NCBI GenBank assembly: GCA_965219915.1
Contig: OZ244794.1
Span: 3,038,001-3,102,000 of the forward strand
DNA length: 64,000 bases
Source: Bin80 sp965219915
GTDB taxonomy: Bacteria; Bacteroidota; Rhodothermia; Rhodothermales; Bin80
Direction of reading: 5' to 3'
Shown piece by piece: positions 27,532 to 36,237 of this stretch. The stretch's first letter is position 1. Every line of letters starts with the position of its first letter. Below the pieces are notes generated by a model. The model was not told where the DNA came from and made no database searches. It saw nothing but the letters and a program-made list of their open reading frames with translations. A program made the translations under genes and the position numbers.

Positions 27532-28194
27532 TTAAGCGGACTCCCGAAGCAAAGCTGCGCCAGCGGTGAAATAATCTTCTTCTAGATCAATATGATGAAC
27601 AAGAATCTTAGCCCGAGCCATTCTTACGATAATCCGGGACGCTCTCCCTGGATGAATTTTCGCATATTTGGCAAATCCGTTAACAGTTACCCCGCCTACC
27701 TGCTCAAGCTGTTTCAACAATAATCGTTCTTTTGCTCCAAGCTTAATCAGAACATTCTCGGCATCGGGTGAGCTGTACATCAACTTACGCGCTTCACGAC
27801 TGGCCTCAATGCACATATCTTCAAACCTGACAAAGACATACTGATTCCGACTGTTGGGACTTCGAACGTAATGGGGGCGCATCGGACTAACAGAGGTCTT
27901 TACCATTACTACCGTGCGGGTTCGACTTACCTTCACACGTTCAAGTTCGACAGCGACCTCTGGAAAGCAATACTGATTAAGCGCACTGTTAAGGGCGTAG
28001 ATCTCTTCTTCTGGATCCTTAACTCCCCTAATCTTTCCGTCATCAGCGATACCTATAAGCAGGTACCCCCCACAAGTGTTTGCCAAAGCAGTCACCTCTC
28101 GCACTACTCGCTCAGGCTCCGGTAGACGATGTTTGAATTCGAGTCGCAGGCCTTCTCCTTTTGCTACCAATTGCTTCAAGTCGCCCCTGCTCAT
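27532..28194 (-). CDS. AlbA_2 (Schlafen-type) ATP-binding domain protein
   Basis: The preferred ATG at 28194 gives 220 residues and follows an AAGGA about 10 nt upstream; a longer frame starts at 28257. The AlbA_2 fold shows EGLRLEFKHRLPEPERVVRE, then VTALANTCGGYLLIGIADDG and KIRGVKDPEEEIYALNSALN, with ALNQYCFPEVAVELERVKV. The C-terminal 70 residues look like a winged helix (LGAKERLLLKQLEQVGGVTV, AKYAKIHPGRASRIIVRMAR). The pair suggests a transcriptional regulator or defence-related protein. It is at the end of the gpsA run, about 140 nt after gpsA, and may have its own promoter. Confidence 0.82.
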   Translation of the reverse strand: MSRGDLKQLVAKGEGLRLEFKHRLPEPERVVREVTALANTCGGYLLIGIADDGKIRGVKDPEEEIYALNSALNQYCFPEVAVELERVKVSRTRTVVMVKTSVSPMRPHYVRSPNSRNQYVFVRFEDMCIEASREARKLMYSSPDAENVLIKLGAKERLLLKQLEQVGGVTVNGFAKYAKIHPGRASRIIVRMARAKILVHHIDLEEDYFTAGAALLRESA

Positions 28195-28337
28195 GGTACT
28201 TTTATCCTTGGGGGTGCTCACTTTGCGCATCAGCCCGGCAAAAATCCCTTCCTGCATTCGCGATAAATACCCACATCTAACAGGCCCCTCCGAATTAGCT
28301 CTGGAGCCTACGTCGTCACACTCGCTCCTTCCAACAC

Positions 28338-29357
28338 CTATACCAACAGAAACTCCTCCTGTTTTGCTGAACGTGTCATCAGTTCCCGTACTGCATCTGC
28401 CGGCTGTTTACGCCCAAAAAGAATGGCATAAACGGCTTCGGTGATCGGCATTTCTATACCGAGGCGCTTAGCCATATGGTATACCGCTTTCGTTGTTCGC
28501 ACTCCTTCAGCAACCATACTTGTTGATTTCGTGATCTCATCAAGTGTCGCTCCACGCCCAATTGCTTCTCCCAAACGACGGTTACGGCTGTGCCGACTCG
28601 TACAGGTCACCACAAGGTCCCCTAGTCCGGTCAGCCCTGTCAGTGTCTGTGGCTTGGCCCCAAGTACACTACCCAGTCGCTGGATCTCGACAATCCCCCG
28701 AGTAATCAGTGCAGCCCTGGCGTTATCTCCGTAGCCCACACCGTCGCTAATGCCGGAGGCAATAGCCATAATATTTTTCACACTTCCACCAATCTCTACC
28801 CCCCGCACGTCGTCATTGACATAGACGCGGAGGCGCTCAGTCATAAAGATCGTACGAACGGCTTCGGCCTTATCCAGGTTAGTTGCTGCAGCAACCAAGG
28901 CCGTAGGTTGTCCCGCCGCGACCTCCTCGGCATGACTGGGACCGTACAGCGCAACGAGATCACTTTTGGGAACCGGTGGTGTAAGCACGTCCGCAAGTAC
29001 AGCAGTCGTGGTCAGTTCGGTCTTATTCTCAATCCCTTTGGCAACCGACACCACCGTTTTCCCCTTGTCGCAATACGCCCGTAAATCTGTTGCCAACGTA
29101 CGCACAGCGTGCGATGGTGTCGCTATCACCCAGAGGTCGGACTCCCGCGCAGCTACTCTCAGGTTATCAGTAATAACCACTGATTCTGGAACGACGGCTT
29201 CGGAAAGATACCCGGGATTGCGACGCTCCCGGACTATGGTATTGGCTACGTCCGGTCGCCGTGCCCAGAGCATAACCGAATGCCCATGCTCAGCCAGACT
29301 GATCGAAAGTGCAGTTCCCCAGCTACCGGCTCCAAAAACTGATATCCTGGACGACAT
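28338..29357 (-). CDS. gpsA: Glycerol-3-phosphate dehydrogenase (NAD(P)+)
   Basis: 339 residues, full length. It reduces dihydroxyacetone phosphate to sn-glycerol-3-phosphate for phospholipid synthesis. Markers are the Rossmann ISVFGAGSWGTALSISLAEH, VIATPSHAVRTLA, VVSVAKGIE, YGPSHAEEVAAGQPTALVAA, the catalytic Lys in GGSVKNIMAIASGISDGVGY, GDNARAALITRGIVEIQRLG and GLGDLVVTCTSRHSRNRRLG. It is 15 nt downstream of plsY, which uses its product, a logical pairing. Confidence 0.96.
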   Translation of the reverse strand: MSSRISVFGAGSWGTALSISLAEHGHSVMLWARRPDVANTIVRERRNPGYLSEAVVPESVVITDNLRVAARESDLWVIATPSHAVRTLATDLRAYCDKGKTVVSVAKGIENKTELTTTAVLADVLTPPVPKSDLVALYGPSHAEEVAAGQPTALVAAATNLDKAEAVRTIFMTERLRVYVNDDVRGVEIGGSVKNIMAIASGISDGVGYGDNARAALITRGIVEIQRLGSVLGAKPQTLTGLTGLGDLVVTCTSRHSRNRRLGEAIGRGATLDEITKSTSMVAEGVRTTKAVYHMAKRLGIEMPITEAVYAILFGRKQPADAVRELMTRSAKQEEFLLV

Positions 29358-29372
29358 GTGTCTCAGCGATGG

Positions 29373-30056
29373 CTAAAGCTCACCACGTCCACGCATACCA
29401 TGCGCCAAACGAAAATTCTTAACCTTGTTTTCCGTACCGGCTATTAATCGTCGAATATTGCTGCGGTGCGCATAAAGAATAGCCAATGCAAATATACCCC
29501 CAAATAGCAACAGGCTCCGATCCAGCGCCTCAATATCAAAGACAAACATCCGTATCGCAATCGTGGCCGGAAACATTATAGCTGCGACGATACTGGCCAG
29601 CGAAACATACCGGGAAATGTACAACACCAATGCAAAAACCCCGATAACGATCCACATGGTTTTTGGCGTGATTGCAAATAAAACTCCTGCTGCAGTATTC
29701 ACCCCCTTTCCGCCTCGAAAACGAGCCCAGACCGGCAACATATGTCCCACGATAGCAGCAATTCCAGCCAAGAGGCGTACTACCGACTCTACCTGCCAAA
29801 AGGCGAAACCTGAAGGCAATTCGTCAATGCGAATCGAGGCAATAACCCCCGCAGCCAACAAGCCCTTGCCTAGATCCACAATGGTTGATAACACGCCAGC
29901 TTTCCATCCCAGCACCCGGAAAACATTGGTCGCTCCCGCATTAAGACTCCCATGCTTGCGTACATCAACGCCATACAATAGCTGTCCCATCCACACACTT
30001 CCGGGAATTGATCCAGCCAAGTAGCTCAGAACCAGTATTAGAGCGATGGAAGCCAT
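29373..30056 (-). CDS. plsY: Acyl-phosphate:glycerol-3-phosphate acyltransferase
   Basis: 227 residues, 5-6 membrane helices. It acylates glycerol-3-phosphate using acyl-phosphate to give lysophosphatidic acid. The three PlsY motifs are visible: SYLAGSIPGSVWMGQLLYG (with the nearby DVRKHGSLNAGATNVFR), GHMLPVWARFRGGKGVNTAA, and a Gly/Ser-rich third segment (YISRYVSLASIVAAI). It sits directly before gpsA and 66 nt after purM. The small final segment is basic and cytoplasmic. Confidence 0.95.
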   Translation of the reverse strand: MASIALILVLSYLAGSIPGSVWMGQLLYGVDVRKHGSLNAGATNVFRVLGWKAGVLSTIVDLGKGLLAAGVIASIRIDELPSGFAFWQVESVVRLLAGIAAIVGHMLPVWARFRGGKGVNTAAGVLFAITPKTMWIVIGVFALVLYISRYVSLASIVAAIMFPATIAIRMFVFDIEALDRSLLLFGGIFALAILYAHRSNIRRLIAGTENKVKNFRLAHGMRGRGEL

Positions 30057-30122
30057 AGAGTAAATGTTTGCTGGTGATGAGTATTGCCGCCGTTACTATG
30101 GACTACCGGAGGGGTTTCCAGA

Positions 30123-31121
30123 CTAGTATACCGAACCAATAGCAACGGGGCTTTCATTATGCATTGCAGCAATTCGAAATATGTCCTGTTCTGCCGAAGG
30201 TGGAGCGATAACCACCAGTCCGATACCCAGGTTAAAAGTGGCCCGCATATCCTCTTCCGGCACCACTCCATGCTCCTGGATCAGATTGAAAATCGGCGGA
30301 CGATCCCATTGATTATAGTTCACCTTTATGCGAAGTCCCTCTGGGATTACACGCTGCGTATTTCCTTCAATCCCCCCTCCGGTAACATGAGCAAAGGCAT
30401 GCACATGCTCCTTGAGGTCTCGAATCAGCGGTAGATAACACTTGTGTATGCGTAATAATGCCTCTTCTATCGTGTCGCCTCCCAATTGTTCGAACTTCTG
30501 TCCTGGAACGAATCCCGAAAGGCTGCCCAATAGAACCCTGCGAGCAAGCGAATATCCATTTGTGTGCAGTCCTGTAGAGGCAATCCCCCAGAGTATGTCC
30601 CCTCTTTGCACGCTGCTTCCATCAATGATTCCGTTCCGCTCAACAACCCCGATAATAGTCCCGGCCAAGTCGTAATCCCCGCGGATATAAAGATCCGGCA
30701 TTTCGGCAGTTTCCCCACCAATCAGGGCTATTCCTGCATTCTTGCACGCCCGTACCAGACCTGCCATTATATCCCCTACGACATCAAAAGTCAGTTTTCC
30801 AGTTGCAAAATAGTCGAGAAAAAACAGGGGCTCAGCCCCGCACACTGCAATATCGTTTATACAGTGGTTAACCAGATCTTCCCCAACTGTATCGTGCACC
30901 CCGGCAACCATGGCGACTTTGACCTTGGTGCCCACTCCGTCTATGGAAGAAACCAGGGTGGGCTGCTCCCATCGTGAGTGATCAAGTTGGTAAAATGCAC
31001 CGAATGCCCCAACGTCCCTGACTACACCAGGAGTAAAGGTAGATTGGATCAGTGGCTTCAAGCGGGCAAACGCTTTATCCGCTGCATCAATATCAACGCC
31101 TGCATCTTTATATGTTGTCAT
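30123..31121 (-). CDS. purM: Phosphoribosylformylglycinamidine cyclo-ligase
   Basis: 332 residues of the AIR synthetase family, forming AIR from FGAM with ATP in de novo purine synthesis. Seen: TYKDAGVDIDAADKAFARLK, SSIDGVGTKVKVAMVAGVHD, GEDLVNHCINDIAVCGAEPL, FFLDYFATGKLTFDVVGDIM, IGGETAEMPDLYIRGDYDLA, and HAFAHVTGGGIEGNTQRVIP. Its start overlaps the end of the squalene/phytoene synthase-like gene by 4 nt (translational coupling). plsY follows after 66 nt. Confidence 0.96.
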   Translation of the reverse strand: MTTYKDAGVDIDAADKAFARLKPLIQSTFTPGVVRDVGAFGAFYQLDHSRWEQPTLVSSIDGVGTKVKVAMVAGVHDTVGEDLVNHCINDIAVCGAEPLFFLDYFATGKLTFDVVGDIMAGLVRACKNAGIALIGGETAEMPDLYIRGDYDLAGTIIGVVERNGIIDGSSVQRGDILWGIASTGLHTNGYSLARRVLLGSLSGFVPGQKFEQLGGDTIEEALLRIHKCYLPLIRDLKEHVHAFAHVTGGGIEGNTQRVIPEGLRIKVNYNQWDRPPIFNLIQEHGVVPEEDMRATFNLGIGLVVIAPPSAEQDIFRIAAMHNESPVAIGSVY

Positions 31122-31822
31122 CGACCTGCCTTACCGAAATAAACTTGCCAATATATCTTCGTCCGACGTACAATAGTGGGCTTTATCGGCCTGGACCAGA
31201 CATTAAACCCACGTGATTCGACATAGCCTAAGATATGCAACCCTCCGGTCCAATAAACCCGGAATCGTCGCCTGCTCCAACCTTTGAGATCAGTGTTTAG
31301 CGTTTTACATGACGCATATGCATCACGTGCCCGTACCACCTGTTTCCACAGAATTGACTGGATAGCCCGACTTGAAGTGTGCCGAACAAGATCTACCGTG
31401 GTCACGTTCCCCTTTACAAGGATATCGGCAGGAATGAAACACCGCCCTGCTTCAATATCCTCCTTGAGTAAGCAGACCGATCGTGTCAGAAAGATTGCTC
31501 GCGCAAACTGTTTGACTGGATCCTCAATCCAATTTGAAGTATAGCCTGCAAGTTTCGCCAGGAGTAATGCATGCGAACCTGCCGTGGCATCCGTATAGCT
31601 AAAAAGATCTTCTGCGGTTTCAATGGTCGGGGCACCACGTTCAGCCAGTTGCGCATCAACCAGATGAACCGGTAAATCAAATTGCCTGCACACGGCGTAT
31701 GCCTTCTCCCGGAGCACTCTCGGGGGAACCTCAATCTGCGCAGCCCGGTGCCAGTCCCAAAGCACGCCTGCCGCCTGCCGCAATTCCTCTCTCGGCCAAT
31801 CTGAAGGAGGAAAAGGCGTCAT
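31118..31822 (-). CDS. Degenerate squalene/phytoene synthase-family protein
   Basis: Using the ATG at 31822 (4 nt after the thrC stop) gives 234 residues, shorter than the usual 260-300. Family blocks are recognisable: ETAEDLFSYTDATAGSHALL, LAKLAGYTSNW, AIFLTRSVCLLKEDIEAGRC with FIPADILVKG, and late RFRVYWTGGLHILGYVESRG. In active enzymes the second Asp motif reads NxxRDxxED; here Asn, Arg and Asp are replaced by Arg, Cys and Leu, and the N-terminal DDxxD region is absent. Catalysis of a prenyl condensation is therefore doubtful. It overlaps purM by 4 nt and is embedded in the thr/pur operon, so it is probably expressed. It could be a non-catalytic homologue such as an assembly factor. Confidence 0.7.
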   Translation of the reverse strand: MTPFPPSDWPREELRQAAGVLWDWHRAAQIEVPPRVLREKAYAVCRQFDLPVHLVDAQLAERGAPTIETAEDLFSYTDATAGSHALLLAKLAGYTSNWIEDPVKQFARAIFLTRSVCLLKEDIEAGRCFIPADILVKGNVTTVDLVRHTSSRAIQSILWKQVVRARDAYASCKTLNTDLKGWSRRRFRVYWTGGLHILGYVESRGFNVWSRPIKPTIVRRTKIYWQVYFGKAGR

Positions 31823-31826
31823 CTGA

Positions 31827-33077
31827 TCAATCCCAATTTTCCAGTTCTGAACGAAGAATGTACGGATTTGCCTCAATTGATTGAACCCGGACGGGCATCT
31901 CGTACAGTGAAGTTAATCCCGAGGCTTCCTCCGGTGCGCTCCCGAGCGCCCGCTGGATCGTATCAGGAAATTTTGCCGGATGAGCGGTAGCCAGTACGAT
32001 TGCCGGGTCGGGAGCATCTCGGGCTGCAGCAAGCCCGACGGCCGTGTGCGGATCGGCAATGTAACCCGTTTCTTCATAAACTCGCCGAATTGAAGCCAGT
32101 GTCTGCCCGTCAGACCATGAGCTGCCTCGAATCATTTGACGCATTCGATCATCCGAGAGCATAAACCTGAGTCGTTCAAAATTACTGGGCCGTCCAACAT
32201 CCATAGCATTGGACAGCGTCCGGATTGACGCGCCGAAGGCATCCTGTTCTCCCGCGAGATACCGGGGGTACCCATCATTGGCGTTGTGGGCAGCAATAAA
32301 GCCGCGAACAGGAAGGCCACAGAGGTGTGCCAACACGCCTGCAGTCAGATTACCCAGATTACCACACGGAACGCATACATCAGCAAACTTCCATCCACCC
32401 GAAGCAAATGCCCAGTAGTAGTAGAGCATCTGCGGTAAAAGTCGACCTACATTTATTGAATTTGCTGCTGAGAGGCGTAACTGACCGGGCGAAACTAGAA
32501 GGGATTTGACCATAGCCTGACAATCATCAAAGGTCCCATCAACTGCGAACGCCCTCACACCCTCACGCCGTACAATAAGCTGCCGCTCTTGTATGGAGCT
32601 GACCTGGCCATTCGGATAGAGCACCGCAACCCGCAGATTGGGGAGTCCGCTGAACCCGTCCGCCACAGCACTTCCCGTATCACCAGAAGTAGCCACCAAA
32701 ATTGTCAGGGGCTCACCATTGACAAAGCGATTCATAAGACGTGCCATCGTACGCGCACCAAAATCCTTGAATGATAACGTTGGGCCGTGGAATAACTCAA
32801 GTACCCACGCATTTCCCACTCGAACCAGTGGCACAGGAAAATTAAGTGCACTCCTGAGTATTGAGCTGAGTTCAGTCCTCGGGATCTCGTCCCCCAACCA
32901 CGGAGTCAGTACGTTTGTCGCCATCGTACCAAAATCCGTCGATTCTTCCCACGCGCCGGGACTTACCGTGGGAAAATCTTGTGGAACATACAGTCCTCCG
33001 TCCGGTGCCAGACCGCGCAGTAATGCTGTCGCAAAAGTGACCGTCTGTGCTTGCTCGCGCGTACTCACATACCGCAT
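31827..33077 (-). CDS. thrC: Threonine synthase
   Basis: 416 residues from the ATG at 33077, which is 4 nt after the thrB stop and gives the family start MRYVSTREQAQTVTFATALL; an upstream in-frame ATG at 33110 would overlap thrB. The PLP Lys is in ELFHGPTLSFKDFGARTMAR, followed by LVATSGDTGSAVADGF and the PNGQVSSIQERQL segment, and PCGNLGNLTAGVLAHLCGLP. It converts O-phosphohomoserine, made by thrB, to threonine. Confidence 0.96.
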   Translation of the reverse strand: MRYVSTREQAQTVTFATALLRGLAPDGGLYVPQDFPTVSPGAWEESTDFGTMATNVLTPWLGDEIPRTELSSILRSALNFPVPLVRVGNAWVLELFHGPTLSFKDFGARTMARLMNRFVNGEPLTILVATSGDTGSAVADGFSGLPNLRVAVLYPNGQVSSIQERQLIVRREGVRAFAVDGTFDDCQAMVKSLLVSPGQLRLSAANSINVGRLLPQMLYYYWAFASGGWKFADVCVPCGNLGNLTAGVLAHLCGLPVRGFIAAHNANDGYPRYLAGEQDAFGASIRTLSNAMDVGRPSNFERLRFMLSDDRMRQMIRGSSWSDGQTLASIRRVYEETGYIADPHTAVGLAAARDAPDPAIVLATAHPAKFPDTIQRALGSAPEEASGLTSLYEMPVRVQSIEANPYILRSELENWD

Positions 33078-33081
33078 AATA

Positions 33082-34011
33082 TTAACCACACTGGCGAACG
33101 CCGTGTACATCTGCTTCGGTGACGATTCCGCGCGCCCCCTCTCCCGCCGCCCTGACCATTGCGTCGCATACCTTCGAGACCGAGAAGGAATCCCTTGCGA
33201 TTGCGAACATTGCCGGTCCCGAGCCCGTCAGTGCTGCGCCATAGGCTCCTGCATCCATTGCTGCCTCTCGGACCACATGATAGCAGGGAACGAGACTCGC
33301 CCGTGAAGGCTCTACAACCCGATCACGCATCATATAGGGCGATACGGCCTCCCAGTCTCCAGTCATAAATGCATGTAGCATAAATGCCAAATCGCTGGCA
33401 TTGTGTACCGCGTCGATTCTGGGCACTGCTGAGGGCAGGATTGTCCTGGCATCTGCCGTCAAGATTGAGCGTTTCGGCATTACGACTGCCAAGTGCAAGG
33501 GAACTGCTAGCTGAATGCAGCGATAGTCCAACGGTTTCGCCGGAGAAGTGAGTACCAGGCCCCCAAATAAGGAGGGCAATGCATTATCTCCGTGAAGCGT
33601 ACCCCCACTGGCCAACCGTTCCGCCTCGAGGACCGCGTGAGCCAATTCCTGTTTACTGAACGGAGTACCCAGAAGAAGATTCGCCGCCCAGGCACCAGCT
33701 GACGCACTCGCCGCGGATCCACCGATCCCCGAACCTAATGGAATCCCTTTTTTTATGGATAGATGGAGGCCCCGCTTATCGGCAGCCTTCGTCATTACGA
33801 GATGCGCCGCCCGACCTGCTGTATTTTCGCTTGCAACTAAGGGAATGGGGGCAGATGACGTAATCGTGATCTCCTGCCCCGATGTAAATCGCGCTTCAAT
33901 AATATCTCCGATCCCCTTGAGGCATAACCCCAGAGTATCAAACCCCGGTCCTAGATTCGATAACGATGCAGGACCGTAAACCTTTACGGATTGCCTATCT
34001 GTGCTGTTCAA
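33082..34011 (-). CDS. thrB: Homoserine kinase
   Basis: 309 residues of the GHMP kinase family. It phosphorylates homoserine. The N-terminal YGPASLSNLGPGFDTLGLCL, the ATP loop IPLGSGIGGSAASASAGAW and late GAYGAALTGSGPAMFAIARD match the family. The start is TTG at 34011 (comp. AAC stretch), there being no better in-frame ATG before the conserved region. It is 81 nt after the DUF2064 gene and 4 nt before thrC. thrA is not in the window, though the usual order in Bacteroidota is thrA-thrB-thrC. Confidence 0.94.
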   Translation of the reverse strand: MNSTDRQSVKVYGPASLSNLGPGFDTLGLCLKGIGDIIEARFTSGQEITITSSAPIPLVASENTAGRAAHLVMTKAADKRGLHLSIKKGIPLGSGIGGSAASASAGAWAANLLLGTPFSKQELAHAVLEAERLASGGTLHGDNALPSLFGGLVLTSPAKPLDYRCIQLAVPLHLAVVMPKRSILTADARTILPSAVPRIDAVHNASDLAFMLHAFMTGDWEAVSPYMMRDRVVEPSRASLVPCYHVVREAAMDAGAYGAALTGSGPAMFAIARDSFSVSKVCDAMVRAAGEGARGIVTEADVHGVRQCG

Positions 34012-34092
34012 GAGCCCAAAATTTTAGTCAGCCAGTCTTACGCCCAAAACATCTTAATAGACCAATCCAGAAGCATCCTCCGAAAATGGAGG

Positions 34093-34746
34093 TCACAGAC
34101 CATATCTGGCGCTCAGCATCCTCATCACCTTCATCGTAGCCGGAGGTAACACTGTATTTTCGGAAACCAGACGCCTCAGGTCTTCAGGTGTGTCTACATC
34201 GTACCAGACTGGTAACTTCGTAACCGTTGCCCCCGATTCATGAGCACGCCCCAGGGTCAGACTGAAAACATTGGGCTTACTGTAAACAATTCCGTCGAAA
34301 AGACCGCTAATTAGCGGGGACATCCCCAGAAGGTAGTATCCCCCATCTGATGCGGGACCAATACATACAGCTGGCACATCTGACAGTGCCTCATATGCTT
34401 CCATGATAAACTCTGTCGGTAGTGTGGGGTGGTCTGTCCCGATAATAACCATTTGATTGTATCCCTCGGCGGCCGTTTCACTGAAAGCATGTTCCATGCG
34501 CTCACCCAACCCATTGCCGCACTGCTTTCTTAATTGCGCACCATACAGATGAACACCAGGATCACCCTCGTCGGCCATATAGAGGCGAACATCTACCTCT
34601 AGTGATGCATACTGAGCAAGACTATCCACAAGAAAAGCACGATATAGATCCGCAGCTTCCTGTGACGAAAGGAGTTGAGTTAGTCTGGACTTTACTTGAC
34701 CCGCTACAGGCGAGCGGGCAAATACAATCAGTGCGCGGTCCTTCAT
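34093..34746 (-). CDS. DUF2064 / TIGR04282-type glycosyltransferase-like protein
   Basis: 217 residues with a GT-A-like nucleotidyl fold: ALIVFARSPVAGQVKSRLTQ, then MVIIGTDHPTLPTEFIMEAY (the metal-binding D-x-P), IGPASDGGYYLLGMSPLISG and the C-terminal LPVWYDVDTPEDLRRLVSE. Members have been linked to arsenosugar synthesis in some bacteria; that role is not supported here by neighbours. Its start overlaps the cysteine desulfurase stop by 4 nt. Confidence 0.86.
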   Translation of the reverse strand: MKDRALIVFARSPVAGQVKSRLTQLLSSQEAADLYRAFLVDSLAQYASLEVDVRLYMADEGDPGVHLYGAQLRKQCGNGLGERMEHAFSETAAEGYNQMVIIGTDHPTLPTEFIMEAYEALSDVPAVCIGPASDGGYYLLGMSPLISGLFDGIVYSKPNVFSLTLGRAHESGATVTKLPVWYDVDTPEDLRRLVSENTVLPPATMKVMRMLSARYGL

Positions 34747-35948
34747 CCAACACGCTGCTGACGCATCCTTTGAACAATTTTAACTATACGGTCTGCCGTC
34801 AGAGCAATGTCCTCAGGTGTTGTCGAGCGGCCAAGGGAAAGTCTGAGCGATGCGCGGGCGGTCTGCTCAGGTAACCCGAGGCCTAGCAGCACATGACTGG
34901 GCGTGATGGCTCCACTGGAGCATGCCGAACCCGCAGATGCGCTGATACCTTCAAGGTCCATGTTCAGCAGCAACATTTCACCATCAAGCGGACTGCCAGC
35001 GACCGGTCTGAATGCCGTACTCAGGATATGTGGTGCAGCATTGGGTGGAGTATTGATCACCAATTGATCTCCGATACGATCCTGGAGCTGTCGCTCCAGT
35101 TCCTTTCGAAGCGCCTGCACGCGGGCAGCCTCCGCATCCCGGCCATTTGCCGCACGAGCCATGGCGGCTGCCATGCCGACCGCGGCTGCTACGTTTTCTG
35201 TTCCCCCGCGCCGTCCCCTCTCCTGTGAACCACCGAGGACCTGCGGAGACAGCTCCACTCCGCTTCTGACATAAAGGATACCGACTCCCTTGGGGCCGTA
35301 CATTTTGTGTGCGGAAAGCGACATCATATCTACACCAAGGTCCTCAACGTCCAACGGCATCCATGCAGCCGCCTGAACTGCATCTGTGTGCAGAACCACA
35401 CCACGCTTACGACAAATTGATGCGATTTCTTTAATGGGGGCAACTGCACCAGTTTCGTTGTTCACATACATGATCGAAACCTGGTAGGTATCTTCTTCTA
35501 TCGCCTCGGCAATCTGATCTGTGTTCGGAGCCCCAAGATTGTGATCCGGTGCGAGATATGTAACTCGTACCGCACACGACTCCAGAGCCTGTGCTGGCTC
35601 CAATACCGCTTTGTGTTCAACTGTTGAGGTTACCAGATGACTATCTGAGCTTAATGCATTCAGCGCAAGATTATTCGCCTCTGTTGCCCCACTCGTAAAA
35701 ATAATCTCTTCAGGGTTTGCGTTCAGAATACCTGCTATCCGCTCTCGACTGCCTTCAATTGCCCCACGAGCAGCTCTGCCCAAGCGATGTACAGAGGACG
35801 CGTTCCCAAAATCACCCCTCATGTACGGCAGCATGGCTTCCACAACAGCAGGATCCAACGGCGTCGTGGACGCATGATCCATGTAAACTGATCGAGAATA
35901 GGATTGATTGTTGTCGCGCTCAACGATCATAGTGCTTCGTCCCTCCAT
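34743..35948 (-). CDS. Cysteine desulfurase (NifS/IscS type)
   Basis: 401 residues. The PLP enzyme takes sulfur from cysteine for Fe-S clusters and thio-modifications. Blocks: VYMDHASTTPLDPAVVEAML, GNASSVHRLGRAARGAIEGS, IIFTSGATEANNLALNAL, the Schiff-base Lys in SLSAHKMYGPKGVGILYV, GTENVAAAVGMAAAMA, and the sulfur-accepting Cys in ASAGSACSSGAITPSHVLL. An ATG at residue 7 (MIVERD) is an alternative start. No iscU or iscR lies near; the gene heads the run DUF2064-thrB-thrC. Confidence 0.94.
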   Translation of the reverse strand: MEGRSTMIVERDNNQSYSRSVYMDHASTTPLDPAVVEAMLPYMRGDFGNASSVHRLGRAARGAIEGSRERIAGILNANPEEIIFTSGATEANNLALNALSSDSHLVTSTVEHKAVLEPAQALESCAVRVTYLAPDHNLGAPNTDQIAEAIEEDTYQVSIMYVNNETGAVAPIKEIASICRKRGVVLHTDAVQAAAWMPLDVEDLGVDMMSLSAHKMYGPKGVGILYVRSGVELSPQVLGGSQERGRRGGTENVAAAVGMAAAMARAANGRDAEAARVQALRKELERQLQDRIGDQLVINTPPNAAPHILSTAFRPVAGSPLDGEMLLLNMDLEGISASAGSACSSGAITPSHVLLGLGLPEQTARASLRLSLGRSTTPEDIALTADRIVKIVQRMRQQRVG

Positions 35949-36237
35949 CCGATGGGAGGATATACCTTGGTCAAACCTGAGTTACGACCGCATAACCTTG
36001 AAGGACTATTTCACCACTGCAGTACCGTTTTGGTTCAAGTGGCTGGTTAAATGTTAGCGTCTGGCATTAATCAGTTTCGGTCTTGGCATTTGGGTTAACC
36101 CGCCCAATAGATCATGCGCAAGATATGATAGCGTGGTCGGTTTTGCAGCCGGGGCTTATCATCCCGGTGCTGGACATAACCTTTAATTAGGGAATTGCCA
36201 TGCTGCCTCAACCCGCCCGTCTTCTCGGACGCGTTAC
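35949..36237. other. Gap between cysteine desulfurase and the IS110 relic
   Basis: About 290 bp with no coding frame I recognise. It may contain the outer end of the IS110 element and the promoter of the minus-strand operon; I could not identify the element's end sequence. Confidence 0.4.
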
